This document shows positions 13,406 to 23,558 of a stretch of DNA of 64,000 bases, piece by piece. Each line of letters begins with the position of its first letter. Position 1 is the stretch's first letter. The stretch is from Miscanthus floridulus. Taxonomy: Eukaryota > Streptophyta > Magnoliopsida > Poales > Poaceae. Under the pieces are notes generated by a model, which worked only from the letters and a program-made list of their open reading frames with translations, did not search any database and had not been told where the DNA came from. The stretch covers positions 108,425,158 to 108,489,157 of the forward strand of contig NC_089587.1 in assembly GCF_019320115.1 (NCBI RefSeq), given 5' to 3'. A program made the position numbers and the translations under genes.

Positions 13406-15023
13406 CTAAGCTGCCTCTATGGCTTGAGAGAAGAACGTGTCCTCCACCTGCGAGCCCGCATCTGCTTGAGCAATAAGCTCGCTAAGTCTGCCAGTGTCTT
13501 CCTTAGGCTCCTCTGCCTGCAAGCCCGCCTCCGCTAGAGTGATGAGATCGCTCAACCTAGCAGTGTCGTCCTCATCCTTGTTCCCATCATCGGCCAACAC
13601 AATCAAAAATTGGACGGTGCGACTAGCTCGCGTTCTGTGCTCATATAACTTCTTTTCCTCATACCTTGCATGGACCACCTCTACAGCATGGTCCTCGCTG
13701 CATCCAATCCCTTCATGTATAAAATGCAACCAGTTAGCAACATGATTATATTATATTTAAAATCAGACAACGAAAATAAAAAGGCTTTCAAGCACTCACT
13801 GGCACACAATACAACAACATGGTCATTCAAGACCTGTGCATCTATACTCTTGTCTCCTCCCTTGCCCTCTCCTCCTCAATGCCCTCCGTCTCTCCAACCC
13901 CCATTTATCAAGACTAACATTGATCGGGTTATGAATACCGCGCTGTCTAGCAAACTCACACATCTTCTTTTTGTGATGTTTAACGAATAGGTTGACATAG
14001 TCAGGTCCATATCCCCTCTTCCGTGCAATTACTTGTCTCCCCTTCAGTTCATCCAAGAACTTAGCTTGACCATCATAACATTCCCACCTGCATTTCCTAG
14101 TGCTCTGTTCAAACGAAAAATTATATCATATATGTCTTAGCAAAAGAAACAAAATAGGATTTCATGTTTACTATAAAAATAACCAATCTCATCATAGTCA
14201 ACCATATGGCTGCAATAATGGCCTATTCCAAATTCCGAAGTGACTAAACCGTAGTTGAATTTAACACCACATTCGCACATGACTGGAGGAGCTTTGTAAA
14301 CTAATCTTTCTTTCTTCTTTTCCTTTGCCTTTGGTGGCTCTGGCCATTGATTCTTAGGACCGTAGAGCCACTCATTGAAATGACACTTTGCAAATCCATA
14401 ACGCTACAAGAGAATACATTAGTACACGCACACATATAGAGATAAACATTTAAACATATACACTTTCCACTTACTTCATGCTTGTTCGAACACATAAACT
14501 CCAACGTATTCTTAGGGTTTATCACAGCTCGATCTCCTCATTCGCACAAAGGAGGTTCCTCGAGTCATCTAACTGCGGTTAGGTGCTTCCCCTTAGCCGT
14601 CATTGGCGGAGGGTTAGGGGGTAGAACCCACCGCTCGAAGTGCTCACATGGATGTCTCCCTCTACACCAATCGTCGAAAAGGAGGCACCTAGGGTCAAAC
14701 TTGTCTGCACCGTCGATCCACTGAAAGAAAAAGCACCTCTCATGGGCCTACACAATAAGATTCTAATAAATATTAGTAGCCTACTTACACAAATGAAGAA
14801 AAAAAGATAGTGAAAATAATTACTTACATTAAAACGACTGCATGTGTAGAAGCAACGTGTCGCTGTGTCTGGATGTCTCGATTGAAACACATCGGCCGGA
14901 AAATCACAGTCACGGGACAGGGAGGTCAGGACGGACGGGGGCATCTTTGCTAGACGCGTCAGGGTATAATTCTCTAGGACGGCCCCGTTTTCGCCAAAAC
15001 TCCTCCCGGTACATGTCTTGCAT
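13406..15023 (-). pseudogene. MULE-1 GRF-type zinc-finger protein gene, decayed, convergent to transposase
   Basis: Minus-strand exons in order. 15023-14828: begins MQDMYREEFWRKRG and, after a frameshift, has HPDTATRCFYTCSRF. About 14750-14485, after an intron: HERCFFFQWIDGADKFDPRC. About 14400-14190: PVMCECGVKFNYGL, then HYCSHMVDYDE. About 14095-13823: LKGRQVIARKRGYGPDY, and an Arg-rich end. 13729-13406: a tail with two copies of an RLS(D/E)LI..A(E/D)AG repeat. The C....C.F and C.FFQW pattern is that of the GRF zinc finger, a small nucleic-acid-binding fold. Stops (for example TAG near 14580 and 14530) and a frameshift in exon 1 make it a pseudogene. A homologous domain is encoded in MULE-2 in the equivalent position. 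Function in transposition is inferred only from this placement. Confidence 0.7.
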
Positions 15024-15629
15024 CTAACAAAACGGTTGTAATTTAACAAACAAAAATCAAAACATCACAAATTAATGTCAATGAGAATCATTTGTATTGC
15101 AACAAAGAAAATATAACCTACACTTTGGTGCAAACTCTATCTTAGATGTAAACATGCAAACTATATAAAAACTATACTTTAGTCACTAAAAAATAAAATT
15201 TGGTACATCAACAGTGTCTCCATATATTTATTCACATATAAAAGTTGAGATGCAAACTCAAATAAGCAAAATTCATATAAAATTTGATCTTAGAATATAT
15301 GATAATCATAATTCTAACTAACCAATTAACCTTAACATTAGCAATCCTAATCATTCAATCCAACGTTCTAATGAACTCATATTTTCCTCCATACCCTAAC
15401 TACTCATTCGAATCCTTCGATCCACCGTGGAGGCCGAGGAGGAGCTTCATTACCTTGACAAGGCCGAGGAGGAGCTTCGGGAAAGGTAGGGAGGGGGTCG
15501 ACAAGGGAGGGAAAGTCGCCGGCCGGCCGTGGAGGAGCCAGGAGGCAATGGCGCGGGCGCCACGAGCGGCCTCACCTCGAGTCGGGCAGGCAGACAAAGG
15601 GAGGGAGCCAGCGCCGCAACGGGTAAGTA

Positions 15630-15838
15630 AAGCCTCGCCACGCCATGATGGGTGGCGCGGGCCCCGCCACGTCAGCGGTCGCCGCGGCTGTTGACCGCCC
15701 CATGCCGTGCAGCCATGCATGGCGGGGCAACGTGAATTTGTCTCGCCATACAAACAGGCGTGTCCAAAAGTGTTACTTTTGAAGAAAAAATAGTGTTAGA
15801 ATTAAAAATAGTTTTAAAAACGTGTTTAGAAAAAAATC
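15630..15838 (-). repeat. MULE-1 right terminal inverted repeat
   Basis: Reverse complement of 3968-4195 with gaps. It contains the A-rich outer end (AGTGTTAGAATTAAAAATAG region) and a GC-rich inner part (GCCACGTCAGCGGTCGCC). The 15050-15420 stretch just inside it is AT-rich with no gene. Confidence 0.7.
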
Positions 15839-16555
15839 GCACGGGGCATGGCTGATGGTTCATTGGTTCTAGGCTGAAATTTTTTTATTCGTCGAGCAGA
15901 TAGCGCCTGCCATGTGTACCTGTACCTGGATAGCTCCAAAGGTTTTTTTTTCATATACTTCGTATATAAGAAGATGCCTCCAATTCACCATGAATTTCCA
16001 GAGCTTTCCTTGTTTTTGTCCTGTTCGAGAACCGGCCTTGGTTGGTTGCTGTCCACAGACCACAGCATTGTCTCTTGTCTGGAGAGCTTGCCATTCAGAG
16101 CCAACAATCCTAGGTGACACACTGCTGCAATTTGCTCAACAGAAACAGCCACACACGAGAGGCCACACACCCAGAATATTCTGCCGAAAGAATCCGGAAT
16201 CCTCCTCCACGTACTACACGCATGGATAGCATGCTTCCGATGCAAAACACAATGTATCTGCCATCCTTCGCCGGAGAAGTTCAGAAACAGCGCCATTGCA
16301 GCACAAAGAAAGATCTCCAAGTGACAGGTGAGGCATAAGGACAGAAGTACTTGGAACATTCCCCTGAATCTTTGGAGGAACATGGCCACAGTTCATCATG
16401 TAAAAAGTGTTACACACAGCAGCGTCCTGGATCAAACCCTGCACCATTAGCCAATTCAGTTGGGGGGTTTGTTCATCTGGGCTTTCTCTGCTGCAAGGAT
16501 TAGTTCATATTTACAGGGTATTGTACGACAGCAGGTTAACATGGCGGTGACGGTG
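15839..16555. other. RSH 3' flank / 3' UTR region
   Basis: Lies between the RSH stop codon (16556) and the right end of MULE-1. No domain-bearing frame. Overlapping short frames on both strands here have no recognisable product. It should hold the RSH 3' UTR and polyadenylation signal, but I see no clear AATAAA on the minus strand. Confidence 0.5.
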
Positions 16556-16840
16556 TCAGCTTCTAGAGGTGGTGGCGAGCGCAAACCCTCCCCGCTCGTA
16601 CATGCGCTGGATCTCCTCCCGGTACTCAGTCAGCGACTTGTGAGGGTGCGCAGGCGTCAGCTCTACCACGTCGCCCATGCTGAGCTTCCTATTTGGGTCG
16701 CTTATGGGCTTGTGGTTAACCCTCGGTCGCAGCTCCTCTTTCAGTGGGAAGCTGTATGGGCTCCATCTCGGACTGTTGGCCCCGACTCGCTCCATTAGAT
16801 CAACTACAGTCGAGTTCGCGGGGAGCTCTTGGACAGACAT
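16556..16840 (-). CDS. RSH: RSH exon 6 (C-terminal, stop codon)
   Basis: Acceptor AACTCAG just before 16840. Encodes [20 protein letters not shown].. through [12 protein letters not shown] and the conserved end [18 protein letters not shown], then the stop at 16556. 285 nt = 94 residues plus stop. This TGS-like end is typical of plant RSH2/3 and shows no damage. Confidence 0.92.
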   Translation of the reverse strand: MSVQELPANSTVVDLMERVGANSPRWSPYSFPLKEELRPRVNHKPISDPNRKLSMGDVVELTPAHPHKSLTEYREEIQRMYERGGFALATTSRS

Positions 16841-16956
16841 CTGAGTTATCAGGTATAATTTTGTTAGACAATAAAAGTAACGATGGTTTTACCCGCAAAC
16901 TATTATGGCAGTTTTCAGTAAATAAGTTCAGATGAATTCACAAGATGGGGGCCTAC

Positions 16957-17308
16957 CTTGTCATGTTCAAGCATGATCACAAATACAGGACCTTCATGGT
17001 TGCACTGCCGGCTGTAAGAATAGGGGCAATCTTCCGAATGCAGGGGAAAAGGGAATGGTGGCCTCATGCCAACAGAGCTGCTCAAAGATGAGGGACGCTC
17101 TTTGCTCATTGCCTCGCATTGCCATGTGAGCACCCACCTTGCCCATTCCACCATTTGGAGCACAAAGGAGTGCCTGCAGCCACCTTCTTTGTACCTCCAG
17201 TGCGCAGCAAATCCATATTCAGCCTGTAGATGTATTTCCTTTGTTCGGATCTGGATTTCAAATGGATGGACACCCTCACACATGATGACAGTGTGCAACG
17301 ACCGATAC
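16957..17308 (-). CDS. RSH: RSH exon 5 (synthetase domain, second half)
   Basis: Acceptor TTTGCAG|G at 17308, donor AAG|GTAGGC at 16957. Begins with the Y of [10 protein letters not shown] and encodes [27 protein letters not shown] and [15 protein letters not shown], all conserved in the RelA/SpoT synthetase fold. 352 nt, frame open. Confidence 0.92.
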
Positions 17309-17377
17309 CTGCAAATAGTAAATTAGCAACGATTTCAGTAGTCCTTTAAAAGACTATCAGGCTTTTATGATGCATAC

Positions 17378-17536
17378 CCATTCAGCTTCGGATGAGAAAT
17401 ATAGTCTTTAAATCTTCCAGTGACTCGGGGCCACAGCTTGTGCACTATGTCAAGTGCTCGATAACAATCTTCCTCTGTGTCAACCACAAGCCGTAGACCA
17501 TGGATGTCATGGACATCATCCATTGTTAAGTTCTTC
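17378..17536 (-). CDS. RSH: RSH exon 4 (synthetase domain, first half)
   Basis: Acceptor TTACAG|G at 17536, donor GG|GTATGC at 17378. Encodes KNLTMDDVHDIHGLRLVVDT and FKDYISHPKLNG, the nucleotide-binding core of the synthetase. 159 nt, phase 2 at both ends, frame open. Confidence 0.92.
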
Positions 17537-17675
17537 CTGTAAGTAATCACAAGCACGGTTAAGAGCATGTATTCTGAATGCCTACTATACTGCCATTTTA
17601 CTGAACTGCAGATAATGTAAACAAAAAGAAGACATACTTTATCATCTTGGAGTATATACTGTACAGACTCTCGTG

Positions 17676-18081
17676 TTGGACAAACCAGCTCAGTTCAGCT
17701 CCTATTGTTAGTGAGTGTTTTTGCTTTCCAATAATAGCTCCTGCGCGAGCTTGCTTGTAGGAGTCGTGCGCATGAGAGCATGCAACGACATTGCTGTTTT
17801 CTAGCTTGTAGTGGTAGCACGCCCGGCATCGTCTCGTTCGTGGGATGGCGCGGACCGATAGGAGGTGGTGGCGAGCGTGGAGTCGTGGACTGAATTTGCG
17901 GTCACGGCATTGTAATCGGGTCTTTATATTCGCATGAATAGAGTCAGAAAATGCTGCGGTTTTCAAGCGGCACCAAATCATCGTGTTCACCTGTGTTTCG
18001 CGTTGAGTGTGTTGGGATTCCGCAGGTCGTCTTCTACGTCTCCGGCGGCGGGCGCCGGCGAAGCGACGACAACATCTCGTG
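17676..18081. mobile_element. Unidentified 406-bp insertion in RSH exon 3
   Basis: Splits the codons for GRHE and SLYS. The plus-strand word TCTCGTG flanks it on both sides (17669-17675 and 18075-18081), as a 6-7 bp target duplication would. GC-rich at the right end, no terminal inverted repeat that I can see, no poly(A) tail, no GT..AG arrangement that would restore the frame by splicing. Could be a small non-autonomous element or DNA inserted during break repair. Confidence 0.7.
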
Positions 18082-18459
18082 CCTTCCAGAAAGACTGTGA
18101 TATGAAATGCCTTCATCTCTGAGGCCTTTATCCAAGTTATCAAGCGTAGATGTAAGAAGTGCTTCATCAAAAGACATCACAAGTTTAGAGGAAAGCTCCT
18201 TGTGCTCCTCTGGGTTCAAGTGTTTGAAGCAAATATTCTCCAACTGGTCTTTCCAGCTAGCAATTCCTAATCGGTTGGCCAATGGCACAAATATTTCCAT
18301 AGTCTCTTTAGCAAACCTTTGTTGTTTAACCAAAGGCAAAGCTTCTATCGTCTTCATGTTGTGCAGACGATCTGCTAACTTTATAAGAATAGCTCGTGCA
18401 TCAGCCATTGCAAGAAACATTGTATGCAGGCGATCAGCTTCAACAGTCCTACTTGCAGT

Positions 18460-18494
18460 ATTATTTATTGTATTGCAAGAAGATAGAGTGAAAC
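18460..18494. other. 35-bp filler-like insertion in RSH exon 3
   Basis: Interrupts the codons between DNN and TASRT. Bounded by the 3-bp word ATT on both sides. It shares a 13-bp word (AAGATAGAGTGAA) with RSH intron 2 near exon 2 (38412-38428 region) and an ATTGCAAGAA word with the exon about 50 bp away (18408-18417). Patchwork of nearby templates is typical of filler DNA at a repaired break. Adds a stop and a frameshift. Confidence 0.65.
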
Positions 18495-19517
18495 ATTGTT
18501 GTCCCGAGCAAGTTTGCTCAAATGGCTTAACTTCGAAACCTGAACAGATAATTATTTATTCTTGAGCTTGCAGTACCAACAACATGATTTTTATGAACAG
18601 GATGTTATCAAAACTATATAAAAAAATTGTATTCATAAAGAAAAAGAAGTCAAAGATTGCTTTGATGGCTTTTATCCACTTTTGCGGCAAGGATAGCATA
18701 TAAAAGAGGAAAAGAAATTTCTTTCAAATAGTTATCAGGAAAGAAGCAACTCCACATGTGCATTTTTCACTTTTGCAGATAATGGAGGCCAAAACAGTTG
18801 AGTTGTGGCTGGTCAAAGATGCTGACTAACTTTGGTGACCATTCCAAAGACAAACAAAAAAATGTTAAAGGATGTATTTCTTGTCTCTGTTCTTGGCAGT
18901 GAGTTCAGGAAGTATGTCTAATTTCCGATGTTAGAACTAATATTATCAACAAAACAATGGCTAAAGAATGGACTCACTGAACTTGGTAACTGAGAAACTT
19001 CATCGGCAGTTGATTGCTACTGCCTATATAGTTTATAAACAAATCAGTAGCTCAGAATAGAAGTTGTTAGAAATTTAGGCATTTTCATTATTAGTTTAAT
19101 CCAGAAATATAACATCAGCAGGTTTGTGACAGCATATATGTGCATGTGTATATTTCTTATGAACACTACAGCATGCATAGATGACATACTCATTGATAAA
19201 GTAAGAATACAAAATAAAGTAATCACAGAGATTAGACTGTACCCAGCGGAGGGTCCCATGCCGAGGGCATCGGAGGCTCCATTCGCACTAGTCGACATAG
19301 TGCGTTGCTCGAAGTCGCGGACCACAGTCGATGCAGGAAGATGTTCGCAGTGCAGTCCCACGAACGGATCACCGGGAAGAAGACACCTTGATGTTCCAGG
19401 GAGAAGACGGATCCTAGAGCGATCTCCAGCAGGAAGAAGATGGACGAGCAATCGCGGATCGCTCTCCAAAAACCTAATCGCCGCTCACCCAGTGCAGGAT
19501 TCTCAGGTAGACATGGG

Positions 19518-21102
19518 TGAAAGCATCTAGGCCCCTAGTTGGATTTCGGTGATTAATGTCAATACAAGATTACTATGACTAACGTGTGTTTTGCAGAGGC
19601 AATTAAGTTAGGTCATGGTAATGGAGATCGATTGGGCAATTGAGGTTGTCATGCCCCTACGATGGAAATCGTTTCGGTTTTCAAAGGATGGACGACAAGG
19701 TTAAGGATAACGAGTTCTAAGTGTTAATTGAAGTTGGAGAGACACTTAGAGTAGTTTAGGACTTTGTTTTTCCTTTGGCCGTACTATGAAGGGGGGTATG
19801 AACGGGTAGCTTGACCTAGTTAAGTCTAGTGAGTTAGGTGTGGTGCACACTTGTTTAAACTAGCTCTAGGTAGCTCCTATGAATGCCTAAGATCTTTTGG
19901 AGCAAACTTCATTCACATATGTTCGGAAGTTGGAAGTGAATGGAGAGTCAAACACTGACCGGACGCTGGCTCCGGTGCGACCGGACGCTGGCCGCAGGGT
20001 CCGGTCAGTTCATTTGACTGAAGGTGAACAAGTCTGATGTGACCGAACGCTGGAAGGTCATGTGACCGGACGCTGAGGACCAGCGTCCAGTCGACTCCAG
20101 TAAGGGTACAGACTTGGGAAAGAGTGACCGGACGCGTCCGGTCAGTGCTGACCGGACCCTGAGGGTTCAGCGTCCGGTCGAGTCCAGTAAGGTTCCAGTA
20201 AGCGTTTTATGCGACCGGACGCGTCCGGTCAGTGCTGACCGGACCCTGCCAGCGTCCGGTCGACTCTTTAATACTGGTTCGCGGGTTGAACTGACCGGAG
20301 CGTCCGGTCATCACGATCGGAGCGTCCGGTCGTCCCGCAGAAGCTCATAACGGTTCGTTTTTCAGGAAGGCTTATAAATAGAAGATCCACTCGTGAGTGG
20401 AGGATCTTTTGCTCATTCCAACAGCTGAGAAACACGTTTGTGAGTGCCAAGAAGAGCAAGGTCCTAGTGAGGTGTTTGTGATTTGAGAATCCAAGAGAGT
20501 AGCCTCACTAGCAAATCAAGAGTAGCAAAGTGTGCATCCATCTTCTCATTAGGCTTCGCGTGGTCAAGTGAGAGTTCGTGCTTGTTACTCTTGGTGATCA
20601 CCATCACCTAGACGGCTTGGTGGTGATTGGGAGTTTGGTGTTCACCCGGCGGAGCTTGTGGGTGACCCAACTCAAGTTGTGAGCGGCTTTGGGTGATTCG
20701 CCGCGACGGAGTGTCGAAGAATCAACCCGTAGAGAGCACTTGATCCTTGCGCGGATCAAGGGGGAGCTACACCCTTGCGCGGGTGCTCCAACGAGGACTA
20801 GTGGGGAGTGGCAACTCTCCGATACCTCGGCAAAACATCGTCGCGTTCCTTTCTCTCTCTATTTACGTTGAGCACTTACTTTGAGTATTTACTTTGAGCA
20901 AATTCAATACTTGTTTTACATCCATAGAATTGCTTGCTAGAGTAAGTTTGGAACATTGATTGCGAGGTTGTTGTGCATTAGTTTGATATAAACACTTTTT
21001 AGGCACAAGGGGTTAATTGGGCTATCCGTACGATTTGATTATTGCAAGAAAATTTAGAATTAGCCCAATTCACCCCCCCTCTTGGGCATCTTGATCCTTT
21101 CA
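19518..21102 (+). repeat. Sirevirus 5' LTR
   Basis: 1585 bp, TGAAAG..TTTCA. Contains a cluster of ACCGGACGC/GCGTCCGGT words (about 19957-20332), two 18-bp perfect palindromes (20126-20143 and 20213-20230), a TATAAATA box (20373-20380) and a stem-loop just after it (CCACTC GT GAGTGG). Drives transcription of the element on the plus strand, antisense to RSH. Confidence 0.95.
20373..20380 (+). promoter_or_regulatory. TATA box of Sirevirus 5' LTR
   Basis: TATAAATA, conserved in the 3' LTR (32070-32077) and in the solo LTR (6013-6020). The transcript would start about 30 bp downstream. Confidence 0.7.
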
Positions 21103-21104
21103 AT

Positions 21105-21116
21105 TGGTATCAGAGC
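21105..21116 (+). promoter_or_regulatory. Sirevirus primer-binding site (initiator Met tRNA)
   Basis: TGGTATCAGAGC two bases after the 5' LTR, complementary to the 3' end of initiator methionine tRNA. The usual site for plant copia elements. Confidence 0.95.
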
Positions 21117-21155
21117 CTCGTGCTCACGTTTTTAAGCTTAATCGCTTAGAGCAAG

Positions 21156-23543
21156 ATGTCTCACGGGGATGGACCTCCTCCTATCTTTGAGGGAGATGAT
21201 TTTCCATATTGGAAAATCCGCATGGAGGCATACTTAGAAGCTCTAGATGTTGGAATTCTTAGAGCCGCCTCTCAAGGGTTCCCCGCACCTAGGAATGCCG
21301 CACAACTTCAAGGCGATGAAGTGAATTATGAGAAATGGAATGCAAAGGCTCGCAACACCATTTTTAGAGGCCTTTGCAAAGAGGTGTTCAATCGTGTAAG
21401 GAACCACAAAGACGCCCATGCTCTATGGTCGGACGTTTGTGCGCTCCATGAGGGAACCAAGAGTGAGCGTGAGGAACGCTATCATCTTGTGATTAAAAAG
21501 CTAAATTCTTTTGAGATGTTTCCCAAAGAAAGTGCTAATGAGATGTATTCTCGATTAAATGTTCTTGTAGAGGAAGTCAATGGGCTTGGACTTACTCAAA
21601 TGTCACCATCCGATGTTGTGAGAAAAATCTTGAGTGTCCTCCCCATTGATAAATATGGACACATTGTGACCGTGCTACATCAAGGTGATCTTTCCGCCGC
21701 TACACCGACACAAATCTTGGGAAAGATCAATGCTCATGAGATGTACATGCACATCACACCATAAGATGGCTCATCCTCTACAAAGAAGAAAGAGAAAGAC
21801 TTGGCATTCAAAGCTAGCCAAGACAAGGGCAAAGCAAGACTTGAGTATGAGAGCTCAAGTGATGAAGATGATGAAGAAAGCCTTGCCCTCATGGTGAAAA
21901 AGACCACCAAGATGCTAAAAAGGCTAAACAAGAGTGGCATCAAGTTCGACGGCAAGAAGAAGAAGTTCTTCACAAGCTCAAGAAGAAAGCCAATCTCCGA
22001 GATGGATTGCTACAATTGTGGCGAACTTGGCCACCTAGCTCATCAATGCACAAAGCCCAAGAAAGACAAGTTCAAGAACAAGGGCAAGAAAGATGATTCA
22101 AGTGATGAAGATGAAAAGAAAAAGAACAAGCCTTACAAGAAGAGAGATGGCAAAAAGAGGGACTTCTACAAGAAGAAGAAGAGTGGCAAGGCCTACATTG
22201 TCGGTGATTGGCTCACGGACATTGATTCATCAAGTGGATCATCCGATGATGATAGTGACGATGAAAAGGTGGCCGCCATTGCTATTGATCTTGCATCTTC
22301 ACCTCCACCATCGCCATCATCCTCTACACACCTATGCCTTATGGCCAAAGGTGAACGCAAGGTAACTAAGAGTGATGATAGTAGTGATGATGAACATGCT
22401 AGTGATGATGATAGTGATAGCGATGATGATGACTCACCTACATATGATGATCTTGTCAAAATACTAAGAAAATATACTAAGATCATTAGAAAGAGTAGAG
22501 CTACAAATGAAAAACTTGATGCTAAAAATGATTCACTCTTAGCCAAGTGTGACACATTAGAAAAGGCTAATGATGAGCTCAAAGAAACAAATGATTCTAT
22601 ATCATCCAAACTCAAGGAGCTCAAATCTTCTAAGAAAGAGCTTAAAGATAAAAATGATAAACTTGAGTGGGTGCATAATGAGCTTGTCACTAGTCACCAT
22701 AAGCTAAAAGATGAATATACAACTCTAAAGATCAATTATGATACCCTTATTATTGCACAAGAATTCTTACCAAATGAGCCACATGATGCTACTAACCATG
22801 TTGTTAAGATTGATATAGCTACCTCATGTGATGATTTAATTGATGAAAGCATTGAGCATGGATCTAGTAGCAAGGGCAAGCAAGTGGTTGAGTGCAATGA
22901 CTATGATGAGTTTGTCAAGCTCAAGAGTGACAATGAGAAGCTCATGAAAGATCTTGAAGAGATGAAAAGTCACAACACCATTGTGCTAGAAACTCTTGAT
23001 CATGACAAAAAGGTGATCCTTGAGAATGAAAAGCTAAAAGAAGAAATCAAGAAACTCAAGGAGGAGAAGAACAATGATATTCTCAAGGAAGAGAATAAGA
23101 AGCTCAAGATGGAGAAAGAGCATCTCAAGGTGGGATTGAGCAAGTTTGCTAGAGGCAAGCATCTCCAAAGTGAGCTACTCATGAATACCGTCATGAAGAT
23201 GGATAGAAGTGGCATTGGATATATGGCAAGTGTAGAGAAGAAGAAGGCTCAAGCTCAACACCAACAATCAAAGCCAAAGCCAAAGCCAAAGAGATGTTTT
23301 GAGTGTGGACAAGAAGGCCACTTTGCTCATGAGTGTCAAACTCTACCACCACAACCCTTGCCCAAGCATGCTAGACCCTTTGCCTTCAATGCTCACTACA
23401 TGCTTAGAAAAGATTCGAGTGGAAAGATGAAAGTCATGTTCTTAGGTCCCCCCAACAAGAGTAGGCCTAAGAAAATTTGGGTGGCTAAGTCACTTGTTGA
23501 GAAGGTGAAGGGCCCTCAACAAGCTTGGATCCCTAAAGCTTGA
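21156..23543 (+). pseudogene. gag: Sirevirus gag, one premature stop
   Basis: Capsid/nucleocapsid protein that packages the element RNA. Starts MSHGDGPPPIFEGDDFPYW, with a UBN2-type gag region in the first 200 residues. A TAA at 21762-21764 ends this part; the same frame then stays open to the TGA at 23541. Expected Gln there (HITPQ), so one C-to-T change explains the stop. Further on: CCHC knuckle CYNCGELGHLAHQC (residue about 285), Asp/Ser/Lys-rich and long coiled-coil region (22460-23140), and a second CCHC, CFECGQEGHFAHEC (residue about 714). About 795 codons in all, the large gag typical of Sireviruses. Confidence 0.9.
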
Positions 23544-23558
23544 ATCTCTTGTGTGTAG

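Larger units (their letters stand above)
3968..15838 (+). mobile_element. Mutator-like element MULE-1 (three decayed genes, long TIRs)
   Basis: About 11.9 kb, or about 10.3 kb without the solo LTR inside it. The two ends form a long inverted repeat: the T-rich left end with ..CTAACACTTTT.. blocks (3968-4055) matches the reverse complement of 15755-15838, and the similarity continues inward for roughly 200 bp. Inside are a mudrA-type transposase pseudogene (+), a plant-mobile-domain gene (+) and a convergent GRF zinc-finger gene (-). Exact termini and the expected 9-bp target duplication are not resolved: the flanks GCATAGGGG and CGCACGGGG are only similar. The element sits about 0.7 kb downstream of the RSH stop codon. 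All three genes carry stops, so it is not autonomous now. Confidence 0.82.
17638..18539 (-). pseudogene. RSH: RSH exon 3 (HD end to synthetase start), carrying two insertions
   Basis: Acceptor TCTGTTCAG|G at 18539, donor AA|GTATGT at 17638. Encodes [15 protein letters not shown], then after a 35-bp insertion [58 protein letters not shown] and [11 protein letters not shown] 406-bp insertion follows and then SLYSIYSKMI. Removing both insertions leaves 461 nt, ending in phase 2 as the next exon requires. Each insertion alone shifts the frame or adds stops. Confidence 0.88.

Noticed and set aside
15284..15753. Overlapping open frames on both strands
   Set aside because: Fall in the inner right TIR of MULE-1. 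Composition effects of GC-rich DNA.
17598..18170. 190-residue minus-strand frame
   Set aside because: Most of it is translation of the 406-bp insertion. Only the SLYSIYSKMI end belongs to RSH.
19957..20332. CRISPR-like array of regular repeats
   Set aside because: Repeats are short, unevenly spaced, occur in both orientations and belong to a plant LTR.
21105..21116. tRNA gene fragment
   Set aside because: It is the 12-base primer-binding site of the Sirevirus, not a tRNA gene.
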